In this document: positions 35,006 to 45,389 of the stretch, one piece after another | Numbering within the stretch: the stretch's first letter is position 1 | Layout: every line of letters begins with the position of its first letter | Assembly: GCF_037975245.1 (NCBI RefSeq) | Contig: NC_092577.1 | Coordinates: forward strand, 13,257,513 to 13,321,512 | DNA from: Apostichopus japonicus | Taxonomy: Eukaryota > Echinodermata > Holothuroidea > Aspidochirotida > Stichopodidae | Reading direction: 5' to 3' | DNA: 64,000 nt | Notes under the pieces: model-generated | What the model saw: the letters and a program-made list of their open reading frames with translations, nothing else | Databases searched by the model: none | What the model was told of the DNA's origin: nothing | Made by a program: the position numbers and the translations under genes

Positions 35006-36066
35006 GTACGTTATGTGAATGCTTTCGAAAGAGCAAGGGCCGCAGGAATCTTAACTATGCATGAACAAGATGAATGGTTTAGCAGCAGCGTGTGCCACAT
35101 AATTCACGTCCACGTATTACTTATGAGTATAGCTTGTATGTCGTATGACACTGGAACAATGCTATTAGCTACGTCAAAGGTCCAGTTCATTAAAGACACC
35201 AACATAACAAAAAATCCCAGTTGTCCATGTGAACCAAGAGCAGTAGCATCGCACGAAAAACTATCGCAAACAGAAGCACGCATGTCGTTGGTACAGTTAT
35301 TGTGTTGTGGCTTTGCTAGGCTAAATCCATGTTGTGATTCCAGATTAAAGTTGCATGCATACATAACATTGCATTAACAATGCAGTAATGTCGTTTAAAC
35401 TAGGCATAACACTGCATTACATTTACAGTTGAGCTAATATTAAAGATGAACCCGACCTACACGGACACTATGCACAGTCATGCTGGCGATGTGCAACTGC
35501 AAATTATCTGGTGACGAATCTATTTTCAAATGCATTATTATGTCTGGACTTAAAATTCAGTTTTCCGGGCTGAAATGTATCATTGTGTCATTGGCGTTGA
35601 AATCAATTTCGGACGGACCTAGCCAGTGTGTAGTTCGTTAAGTGTTTCAATACCAAGCATGTAGGTGGGTGAAGTAGTTTTACCAATCAAAGTGATATGT
35701 TCAGAATGCTTTTCGCTTGCATTCGTATTATTTAATGAAAGCTGCCCACATGTATTCTATTGTAACACTACATCAAATGAATAAGTACAGAGCGTTCAAG
35801 TTTCCAAGTCCAAAAATACATATGTAGAAAATGTTTAGAGCGACAAACGGCCCAGTGCGTTTTTCTATGCTTCTCGTTATTCCAGTGTTATTTCGTTTCA
35901 ATGAAGCTGTAATATTAAAACGAATATTTCTTTCACAACAATGCATTAACTTTATAGTTGAGATAGTTTTGAACATTAACCAGAACTCCACGGACACTAT
36001 GCACAGTCATCCTTGCGCATGTGAAATTGCAAATTATCCGGTGATGAAAATGTGTGTGTTTACAAC

Positions 36067-36074
36067 TATATAAA
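36067..36074 (+). promoter_or_regulatory. TATA box, array copy 6
   Basis: TATATAAA, 105 bp upstream of the ATG at 36172. Confidence 0.45.
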
Positions 36075-36171
36075 GAAGCTGCAAATGGATTTCTGTCTTA
36101 TCAATGCAATACTGTTCATACAAAGAGGCGGCTATGTGTCAAATAAAACAAATAAATTCAATAAATTGTTC

Positions 36172-36205
36172 ATGAAGTTTTAGCTGAAAGATGGTTTCAT
36201 TTATG
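36172..36205 (+). pseudogene. variable first exon, array copy 6, early stop
   Basis: Same layout and a GTAATT donor, but codon 4 is TAG (36181-36183). It cannot encode the N-terminus. Confidence 0.6.
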
Positions 36206-36619
36206 GTAATTGTTTAACCTTTGAATAACATTCAACAATTGAGACCATAAGGTTTTACTTCATTTTTCCCTGATATTACTTTAGTTGATCCAAGTTTCGT
36301 TAGTATGCAAAATAAAGACTTTCCTTTATAGTAAGGACGATTCATTAGTTGGGTTTTGCATGGAATAAGTGTAATATTTTAGGGAAAATAACTACAAATA
36401 TGTATTGCAAATTACTGCAATACTTTGATAAGAAAGTCTTTTCTCAAGTAATGTTACCCGGTAATGATATCTATTTTGTTTTTGTCTTTTTCAGTTACAA
36501 TTTAATAAATCGATCATTCTAACCTCACATAATCTTTTTACCACTGATTCCCTTCCTTTACATTATTAATGCATCAGAAGAGATACTATCATGGTTCACG
36601 CTTATTTCCTTTACCTTAG

Positions 36620-36655
36620 CAACCCAAACAAGTGTAGTGATCAGTGCTGCAGCAG
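36620..36655 (+). CDS. mini-exon, array copy 6 (type B), 36 nt
   Basis: A tttaccttag acceptor and a GTACGT donor, phase 1 to 1, reading 'TQTSVVISAAA'. The sequence is open although its own first exon is dead, so it could still be used by upstream first exons. Confidence 0.55.
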
Positions 36656-37323
36656 GTACGTAATATGAGTAGTACGTTAAGTGTTTCAATTCCAAACGTG
36701 TAGGTGGATGAAGTAGTTTTACCAATCAATATGGATATGTTCAGAATGCTTGCATTCGTATTATTTTAATGGAAACTGCCACATTTATATTATTGTAACA
36801 CCACATCAAATGAATAAGTACTGAGCGTTCCAGTTTCCAAGTTGACCTATTTTAAATGAACCTACTTTATATGCAAAAGGCAGAAATTCAGAGAAAGGAA
36901 GTTCGGTTTTCTCTCGTTGTGGGTCCTTTTTTCTTAGTATCTCCCAGTGGGTAAAAGTTAACCACGCAAACTATACTGTGTGGCTGTAGAAACATTATTA
37001 GTACCCTTGGTTATCTATTAACGTGGGCTAAGAAATATCTTAAGATTCTGTCTAAAGTCATTTTTTTAATGATTTTGCGCAACCTGTTTGAATAAAACAT
37101 ATCGACCTGAGGGAACACCCCTCATTGTTCTTGATCCAGATCGATGCTTCATGCATACATAACAATGTATTAACAATGCATCATTTTTGCATCACCTAGG
37201 CATAATACTACATAAATGTACAGTTGAGACAGTTTTGAAGATAAATCCGACCAACACGAACACTATGGACTGTTATGCTAGCGCATGTACAACTGCATTA
37301 ATTTGGTGATGATTATTTACAAC

Positions 37324-37331
37324 TATATAAA
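37324..37331 (+). promoter_or_regulatory. TATA box, array copy 7
   Basis: TATATAAA, 105 bp upstream of the ATG at 37429. Confidence 0.45.
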
Positions 37332-37428
37332 CAAGCAGAAAATAGATCTTTGTCTTCTCAATGCGCATACTGTTTATGCAAGAATCGGTATTGTGTCACA
37401 TAAAACCAATAAAGTCGAAAAATTGTTG

Positions 37429-37460
37429 ATGAAGTTTTACCAACGATCCTGTAATTCATG
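37429..37460 (+). pseudogene. variable first exon, array copy 7, frame lost
   Basis: Two nucleotides shorter than the other copies (32 for 34), so it leaves in phase 2 and cannot join the phase-1 exons. No mini-exon survives at the expected place near 37840. Confidence 0.55.
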
Positions 37461-39110
37461 GTAATTGTCTAAAGTACCAATGTCATCCAAAATTCAGACA
37501 TTAAGACACAGACACATTGCTCAATAGTACTGACGAATCCTTCTTTTTGGTCCATACATGTACTGGGTGTAATTTTTAAATGCTGTACAGAAATGTACGG
37601 AAATCATTCGATTGCCTTCTTTAGGGAAAAATAATTAAACTATTTTTTGGAAATAACTGCAATACTTGAATTAAATAAACTTTTTTAAGATAATGATACC
37701 TGGTTATGATATATATTTTCTCTTAGTCTTTTTCAGTTAAAATTTAATTATGATTTGATTTCTAATTGACATCATATTTCTACCTCTGATTTGCTTCGTT
37801 TACTTTTATAATGCACCAGAAGAGATATTATCATGGTTCTTGCTTATGTTACAATTACGAATATTTGAAGATAAACCTTGTACTGTCACGGGTTCTGAAG
37901 GCGTAACGACTTGTATTATCTTTAATATGACATATGCACGACGAATTGTTGTTCCTAAAATGATCGTGAACAGTTTCTAACGTGACCTTTTGTAGAGATG
38001 TATTCTCTTCATGCCAAAAACAAAGTGTAGAGTATGGAGAAGAGTTAGTACATGATAATTGTTATTGAAAAACAACCTCATGAACCCTTTGCTTACTTTA
38101 GTTAGTTAACCAGACAAAGCGTTAATTTGTAATTTGGTGATATTAATTTAAACTGCATGCAAGACGTGAAGTATATTTTGTCTAATTATCATTTATATAC
38201 ATATATTTGTTTGACATTGACAGTAATAAGTTCCAAAAAGCCGCAACACTACTTTGTTTTTAAATGGCAAGTGCAACTTCCTAATAGAAGATGTCATATT
38301 TTTAACTTTTATTTATCGTCTTTGGACAATTAGGACAATATTAATTTGAAGGTTCTCCATTGTATGGATTTTAATTCACAGACCAGTATGAACTCCCTCA
38401 AATTGATCTAGCGGCAAAGATATCAGGATTGTCTTTGTCAGCGGAGACAAAATGCTACCATTTTCTTGGCCTTACGAGAATCATATTTTGTGATACGCTA
38501 GAGTTTATACAATGCGGATTTTCGGTATTTTCATAGTCACTTGAAGTTATAAAATGGCATACTTTGAAATTCATATCTCATTTGTTTTTATCAATGAACC
38601 CCAAATTAAGGATGGAAAAAGTTGTCAAATTGAAGAATAAAAGCTGTTCAATTATTTGGAAATTTGATATTAAAGGTTCGTTGTGGGTCATTTGTTGTTT
38701 ATTTGTTTTTTACTCAGTACAATCATTTCCTACTCCTTGAAAGTCATCTAATCTTTTGTTTTCAAGGATAAAATATTTCGACCTTCGTTGACCTCAGAAA
38801 ACATTTGATCAACAACTGGAATCGTGTATTTGATGTCTTCTGTGAGAAGTGTTTTGTGACTTAAAAAAAAGAATTGAATAAAATCAATTGAAAACCGAAG
38901 TCACCTTGCTCCTTAACATTATATTAACGATGACGTTGATAACAACATTATGATAATGACAATGATGAAAACAATACCAATGTGGGCGATTAAGACGACG
39001 ATGACGATGAATGTGACGATCACGACCACAGTAAATGTGACGATGACAAATAGAGGCATGTTCAGAGAATGAAACATATTTATCTTCTTTTTTTTATTTG
39101 AAATTTTCAG

Positions 39111-40183
39111 GTGGACCACCAACGAAGAGTTGCGCTTGCCGTCTGTCTTCCTCTTTCTTAGCTAGTATTTTTATCGCAATAGGTTGCTTGTCGATCGCTT
39201 TCTATATTTTGTGTTACTTTGGTGACAAAGAACACTATCTTCGATTCTTTGGTCATATGTCTTACCGGCCGTCACTGGTTTTAGCTCCACTAATTGTTTT
39301 TCTTGCTGCGATTAAGGAGCAAGAGTCCCCGTATACTTCATGGGAAAACGTGTTTGTATTAAATTCATTAAGTCGGAAAACTAAAAGGGAAGCTTACAAA
39401 AACAATAAATGTACGACAATATTAAGCACAGTTTTAATCTATATATTAGTACCAGGTGCGGTTTGCGGGTTCAAGATTACATTCTTCTTTACAACACCAA
39501 CTCAGTGTGGCGGGGCCTTTTTGCCATGGTGGTTGATATTTGAGATTTTGGGAGTTTTGTTCTTCGCCCCTTTTTGCTATTTTCTATACCGGCAACGCCT
39601 TGTAGTTCAGGAAGCACGCAAGAAAGCATCAAAGGTTTTCCGTGAAAATGTTGGCAAACTTGAATGCTGCAGAAAGGAAATAAACAACTTTTTTAAAGAA
39701 TATCACCCGTTAAGAAGTCTAATGCTGCCATTGATGTATATATTTCTGTTCGAATCAACCTTCGGAATCGTGATATTCCTTACCTGGAATTATAAAGATG
39801 TAGATCCATCAAACGGAACATTGTCCCCTACAGTACAACCATACTGGCCAATCAGAACTTCTGTGTGTCCAGTTAACTGCCCGCCTGTAGATTTCAATCA
39901 TTTAAAAAACTCCTTGTTCTACAATTTATGGATTGTGTCCAGACATATAATGACAATCCTATTACCCTATTGGTCCGTTTCAGGTATGGACATGAAATAC
40001 ATTTGGGATGATTTGAGGACCGAATTGTACTTCTCATACAGTAAAAATCATGACTCATTCCGAAACAAACTCACTGTTTATATGAAAGGATTGCATCCTG
40101 ATACATCAACCTATACAGTACTGAATATTATTGTACCATTAATGGCTCTTGCCGCTGGTATATTTACTGTCGACCAATTGTAA
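39111..40183 (+). CDS. constant 3' exon of a multi-pass membrane protein
   Basis: A strong acceptor (a T-run, then aaattttcag) precedes 39111. The frame enters in phase 1 (split Gly codon), is open for 356 residues and ends in TAA at 40181-40183. No ATG opens the frame near 39111, so it depends on spliced upstream exons. After a short Cys-containing stretch ('PPTKSCAC') there are about six to seven hydrophobic segments: 'FLASIFIAIGCLSIAFYIL', 'PSLVLAPLIVFLAAI', 'ILSTVLIYILVPGAVCGF', 'WWLIFEILGVLFFAPFCYFL', 'LMYIFLFESTFGIVIFL', one near 'HIMTILLPYW', and 'VLNIIVPLMALAAGIF'. A basic, possibly cytosolic loop ('RQRLVVQEARKKASKVF') and a Cys/Pro-rich, possibly extracellular loop ('SVCPVNCPP') stand between them. 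I recognise no family. With the exon at 24895 and all candidate exons (26901, 27516, 29251, 32204, 33857, 34970, 36620) the protein would have 488 residues; with one array first exon plus one 36-nt mini-exon, 380. A broken relative lies at 62015-62560. Confidence 0.85.
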
Positions 40184-40264
40184 AACTTTATTTTAATTAC
40201 AAGTAAGTATAAAGCATTCGCCAAATCTCTAAACTGAATGAAATTACAGAAAAGACAAACCGAA

Positions 40265-40270
40265 AATAAA
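40265..40270 (+). terminator. poly(A) signal AATAAA
   Basis: The canonical hexamer, about 80 bp after the stop of the constant exon. No other candidate is closer. Confidence 0.5.
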
Positions 40271-40294
40271 TAGGAAAGTCATAACCAAGATAGG

Positions 40295-40640
40295 TGGATG
40301 GGAAGGTGGATGGATGAATGTGTGGATCAATGGATGGATGAGTAGGATGGGTGGGATGGGTGGATGGATGGATGGATGGATGAATAGATGAATGGATGGA
40401 TGGATGGGATGGATGGATGGCTGGATGGATGGACGGACGGCTGAATGGACTAATGTATGGACGGATGGGTAGGATAGGTGGAACAGGGGGGGATGTGTGG
40501 ATTTATGGATGGATGGATCTATGGATAGATGGATGGATGGGTGGATGGATGGATCGATGGATGGATGGATGAATGAATGAATGGATGGATGGGATGGGTG
40601 GGACAGGTGGGATAGGTGGATTGATGGATGGATGTAATTG
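40295..40640. repeat. (GGAT)n-type low-complexity tract
   Basis: Irregular 'ggatggatgg' with 'ggacgg' and 'gaatga' variants. Confidence 0.95.
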
Positions 40641-40837
40641 ATGGATGTATGTATGTATGCGTGTTTTTGTATGTGTGTATGTATATATATATATATGTAT
40701 GTATGTATGTGTGTGTATGTATGTATGTATGTATGTATGTATGTATGTATGTATGTATGTATGTATGTATGTATGTATGTATGTATGTATGTATGTATGT
40801 ATGTATGTATGTATGTATGTATGTATGTATGTATGTT
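40641..40837. repeat. (TATG)n microsatellite
   Basis: Mostly uninterrupted TATG units, with a short TA interruption near 40683. Open frames on both strands here are artefacts. Confidence 0.95.
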
Positions 40838-40849
40838 TTCACATTTAGT

Positions 40850-41165
40850 GCCTTATGGAGACAAATTTGAGCATACAACTATCCTTATGGCGACACAAAT
40901 CCTTGTGGAGACAAAAAGTAGGTCTCCACAAGAAATAGTTTTCCCGCTAACTTCTCAGACCACCACAAACCTACTGGAGACGTTTGAGAAAGGTCACCAT
41001 AGGGATACCCTTGTGGAGACCATCATAGGTATGCAGACGATGTATACAAACAAAAACAAATGTAATGTAAGTGCTAGGGCGCCCTCATTTCTTAAGCCTC
41101 CACAAGGCTGTTTAAAATACTGCACAGTGAACTGTGAGTTGGAGTCTCCACATGGTCAGTTATAC
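40850..41165. repeat. degenerate 'cttgtggagac' repeats
   Basis: Units such as 'ccttatggagac', 'ccttgtggagac' and 'gtctccacaag' recur in both orientations. Similar 'gtctccaca' units flank the TATG tract at 58190-58265, which links the two microsatellite loci. Confidence 0.6.
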
Positions 41166-41169
41166 CGCC

Positions 41170-42120
41170 CTTGAATACTGACCACAAAATGAGGAAGAGA
41201 GAAATGGTCAAGATAGCTATCACCAAAGTGAGTACAATGTTTAAGCCTTTTTTTGTACCATTTAAAGTTGCACCATTTTTGAAAGTTTAGTTTCGGAATT
41301 TTATATCATTCTGCAAGGCCGAACAACATGACTATACAGTCAGTTATATTAAGTAGTAAGTACCAGTTCTGCGAAGGCTACAACAGTTCCACAGGATCTT
41401 GGATTGAAAAAAAAGACCTAGCCTACTGTATTCTTCCCTTGATTAAACCAGGAACAACAGCATTGCATTGTTATTTATGCCCAAAGCTATATTTGCATGT
41501 CGAGGGTGGGAGGAGGGGGGGGGGGGGGTCTTTCATGTGTAACATTATTCCACTTATTTCTGTGCTAACTACATGCATTGTAATTTGTATGTGTCTCGAT
41601 TGGCTTTGGACATAATCTGATTCGCTCTTTAACAACTGTTCAGGTTAGATAAATTTAAAATATCAAAGAGTGTTTGACAAAGCCATGTCAACACATTAAT
41701 ATCTTCAATGGAATTGAGCAGAAATAAAGACTCAATACTAGACCATTCTTTTTTATGTTTTTTTATTAACTGCAGATCACAAGTTTCAATTATTTTTTGA
41801 ATTTGTATCAAGTCATTTTCTTTTTCTTTTCAGCCTTTCTTGCCCCATCCTACAGTATTAGCTGCATTCTCCAGAGGGATTACCCTGTCAAAGTAAACCA
41901 AAATACTTATTCGTGAAAGATTGCAAAAGATGCATTAAACAACTTGTATTACAAACATTGTTGGGAATAACTTAGCATGTTAATGAGGAGGAGAACTTCG
42001 GTTAAAGCAAGTCGCATGTTAAAACAGACACTATGAGGCTGTTTGAACATTACAATCAGATATTTGATAGTGTGTGTTAACATACAGTGGCCAAATACTG
42101 TATTCATTACTTCCTACTTA
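41170..42120. other. no gene seen
   Basis: Contains a G-run at about 41514-41527. Short frames have no splice support. Confidence 0.4.
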
Positions 42121-42125
42121 CACAG

Positions 42126-42308
42126 TTAGGGTACATGTAGAATGCTCCAAACCAAATACCCAAGACTAAAAAGAAAAGTGAAGAGGAGAGTTCCAAGTAC
42201 AACAGCGATAATTGCAACATGTTTTGCATCTCTTGGTTCTGTGACTTGCACCAACGAAATTGTGCGCCTCACTGGATTCACTGGATTCATTCTTGCTGTT
42301 GGAATGGA
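42126..42308 (-). CDS. candidate terminal exon or small single-pass membrane protein
   Basis: On the minus strand a TATCTCCTTAG acceptor precedes 42308. The phase-0 frame reads 'SIPTARMNPVNPVRRTIS', continues through 'VTEPRDAKHVA', a clear membrane segment ('IIAVVLGTLLFTFLFSLGYL') and a short tail, and ends in TAA at 42126-42128. It may be the last exon of a type I or type III membrane protein, or, starting at the internal Met (42288-42290), a 53-residue micropeptide. Composition and hydrophobic pattern look coding. No upstream partner exon was identified and no family is recognised. Confidence 0.4.
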   Translation of the reverse strand, partial: SIPTARMNPVNPVRRTISLVQVTEPRDAKHVAIIAVVLGTLLFTFLFSLGYLVWSILHVP

Positions 42309-42319
42309 CTAAGGAGATA

Positions 42320-43920
42320 AAGTATATAACAAAATGCTGAAGTTCATTACTCGTTGGGAAAAGAGATTTTTTTACCAGGGGCTAATGTGAGTTTGTACAT
42401 ATGAACATTCCAGATTGAAAATTGTGTATCCGACATTCAAGAGTTTGCTTTCTGTATAAGAGAGTAACTTCCCATTGGACTTGTGAATGCAAACTGTGGG
42501 AAAAGAAGATGGTAGGGTGACAGATGCAACATGTTAGGGGCTTGCTGTTTCAGCACTTATTGATGAACCGTTAGAACACATCAGATGATTAGTGATTTGG
42601 TAAGCAAGCTATCCAATAACTGAAAATATTTAATTCCTTTTGTTAATAACATGTGAAAACTATATGAAGGGCACATAGCAGTATAGCACAACTATTGTGA
42701 AACTTTGTTCAGGCTTGCAACCACTTGGTTTTGGAATTTGGGTTTGGAGGTAAATGTTTTACTTCAGTGATCAGTTCTTGTGTGTGTGTGTGTGTGTGTG
42801 TGCAGTTTAAGGATGGTTTACCGGTTATCCGAGTAAAATATTTGACTGGTTATAATTTGATGTAAATATGAAACTGCACATATACCTACTGCATGTACAG
42901 GCCTTTGAGCCACTACGGTTTGTGAGCATTTAGCTTTGTGAGATGCACACATGATTGTTTATACTTCTTTGCCTCAAATGCAGTTCAGTATTAATTACAT
43001 AGGTATTTTTATTTAACATGGGATTTAAGAATGCAAACAATTTGTAATATTTGGTATAATTAAGTGGCATTATTGTGAAACAAGATAAATAAGATTACAA
43101 GTTAGGTAGAGTTTCTCTTTAAATCTTCAAATATAAAACACTACCATTACTATTGTTATGGGTTGTGCCTTTAGAAGACATTCTATGTAGTCTTAGAAGA
43201 GGTAGGGTGAGAGGGAAGATAACGGTCATGAGCTGAAATAAAGAATTATCACACATATTTTGCACCTTCCTTGTAAAGTTCTTTCTTCTTTTATTAAAAC
43301 CTGTGGTCCTACACTCTGCAGCTGTACACTAAGGCCTATATAGTCTTCTATGCCTTTCAGTAATCTTGCACATAACCAGAAAATGATAGGCCAGCCACTA
43401 TACCTAAATGTTATTATTTGGGCAAAACAGCTAGTTCACTTGGCGCATATAGTATTACTCAACAAAAATATCTCACTAAACCTACCTTCCAAGTCTTTAA
43501 AATGTGTACTATCTTAATTGATGAGCCAAATGTAGCATGAGAGCCGTCTGGAGACATGTATTTGGCCTGTTTAGTGCACAAGCCTCCACAAGACTGGTCT
43601 GTATAGAGTGTTGAATACACTACTGTATATGTACAGCACACAGGTCATTATAATTACTCTGAGTGGCAAAGTGCATGGGGAATCCCCTTTTTTGTGGACA
43701 ATAATCTGAGAGGGCAATTAAGGGCAGTGGATATGTGAGAATAACACTTTTTTCTTTAATGCTTTCTTTTGATGGACTGCTGATATTCAAGAGAAAGAAA
43801 AAACAATTGCAACAAACAAGCACTTAGCATATAGTGAAAAGTTAAGCCTTTATCAGTTTTGCAATTTGCCCCAAATGTGGTACCACCTTTGCAAGAGTTA
43901 TCCTGCAACTTTACCTCAAT
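42320..43920. other. no gene seen
   Basis: AT-rich, with one (TG)n run near 42779-42802. Nothing supported. Confidence 0.4.
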
Positions 43921-43924
43921 TGTT

Positions 43925-44255
43925 AGCCATGCCAATCCCAAAATTTCCAATTTTTAAAAGTGAAGGTTACTCCTTGAGTGTCTCCATTTGGCTTGTAAAC
44001 ATATGGGCAACATCTGGCAGATGTAGCCAATAAATTACTTTTATTCCATTTAATTTCCTCCTCAGTCATATATGGCTCTCCCTGTCCTCTGGCCACAGTT
44101 TCAATCTTGTCATACCATGTAGGCCTGTGCATGGACAATCTGAACCCCCCCCCCACCCTTAAACAAAGAAAGGAAACATCATTGAAATCCTTACATATGA
44201 GTTTGAATTGTTCGATGGATTCAGCTGCCAATGACTCAAGCTCAGCTTTGACTGT
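43925..44255 (-). other. possible minus-strand exons, weak
   Basis: Minus-strand 44251-44190 can be read as an exon ('KAELESLAAESIEQFKLI') between a TATAG acceptor and a GTAAGG donor. Minus-strand 44137-43925 reads 'HRPTWYDKIETVARGQGE', then 'TEEEIKWNKSNLLATSAR', and ends in a stop. The residue make-up is plausible, but the phases of the two pieces do not match at the borders I tried, and a G-run lies between them. Confidence 0.2.
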
Positions 44256-44259
44256 GATC

Positions 44260-45389
44260 TATACTGTAAGTTGTTGACTTGTCAAGAAGAAGCAGAATGC
44301 ACAGATAAATACATTGCTTTCGTCTTTTGATGATATGAATATTTTTTTCAATCTGACATACTAATGAGATGCAGCAGTACCTGCATGGTGATAGCAAGTC
44401 TTCAAAAATTACATATAGGTATATATTTTATTATGGTCCCTGTTGACCCTTACAATCTTTGACCAGCTTTAAACGTAAAAGGCTCATGGGGCTCAAAGTA
44501 GTACACCCGTACACACCAAGAATCAAATTCTACCAAGCCTCACTTCTTGAGATTTATTTTTTGCAAGGTTATTTGACCCAAAAAGCACCTGTCCAAAAAG
44601 CTAGCAACGCGCTTTGAGGCTACGTGACCATATTTGAATGGGGATGATAACTGTACTCGTACCGACACTGTTATTAGTTTACTGGCACCGACAGCGATTT
44701 CAACAAAATGTGTTCATCAAATTCGAGTGATTGATGCAGATCGTACTGTTTTGTACATCGCATTAAAAATCCACACGTGTATAATAGATGTAATGTGCTA
44801 GTACATAGACTGGTATGCTGCAACGTTACACCGAAGAGGGAACTCCAGCAGGTCTCCAATAGGAAAACCCATAGCAATTCCCCCGCGCTCTTCCTTATGT
44901 AGCGACGGAATGTCACAACAGTTACTTCCCATACCCCCGTTGACTTACTGTTAGGCCATGTTTTTCTTCACCGATAACAGTTCTTTCCTCATTTCATTAC
45001 ACTTTGTCTTAAAATCTTAAGAAAGGTGGAATAAATCTCTTCATATCTCAGTGGTTTTCTAGTTTCTATTTAGTATGGCACAATCGGACTTTGGGGGTTA
45101 AAAATGTAGAGCTACGCAATTTTTGAAAACCAAAATTCACGCGTAAAACACATTACTGAAAGTTCAATTGTGTCTCTATAACACTGGCCCTCCTCTTTCT
45201 CTGTATTGAATATGCATTACAAATGAATGACAGATTCTTTACATTTAAAACTATTGTGATTGGTTAAAATTCTCAATCGGACCTAGAGGTAACAAATGAG
45301 AGTTATCGTTAGAAAATATCGACCTTCGTGCCCAACCTCGAAAGACGCTATTGTAAACCATTGATCATTACTATCCTAGCTAGGTAACA
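44260..45389. other. upstream region of the SET-domain gene
   Basis: No supported exon. The last 100 bases before 45390 contain more CG dinucleotides than the surroundings and are the likely promoter of the gene that starts at 45390. No TATA box is obvious there. Confidence 0.35.

Larger units (their letters stand above)
27740..38900 (+). repeat. tandem array of diverged promoter and mini-exon units
   Basis: The whole stretch (with 26700-27500) is built from diverged copies of a unit with this order: 'cacggacactatgcacagtcatgctagcgcatgt', 'attatctggtgatga', TATA box, first exon, 'caacaattNagaccataaggttttacttc', 'gttgatccaagtttcg', 'ctttatagtaaggacgattcatta', 'atcatggttcacgcttatttcctttacctta', mini-exon. 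The segment 32.2-34.9 kb is repeated at 35.0-37.7 kb with an offset of about 2765 bp (32204 to 34970 is 2766; 33857 to 36620 is 2763), so two-unit blocks were duplicated together. A second unit type lacks the TATA box and first exon and instead carries 'tctattttcaattgcattattatgtctggactt' (28128, 32752, 35517). Confidence 0.85.

Noticed and set aside
32338-35377. Frames of 72-131 codons on both strands near 32.4 and 35.2 kb
   Set aside because: They sit in the repeat array, are open on both strands in the same place, and lack splice or start support. Similarity between the two copies reflects duplication of non-coding DNA.
40519-41174. Frames of up to 178 codons around the TATG tract
   Set aside because: Translation of a microsatellite, with no start, splice or domain support.
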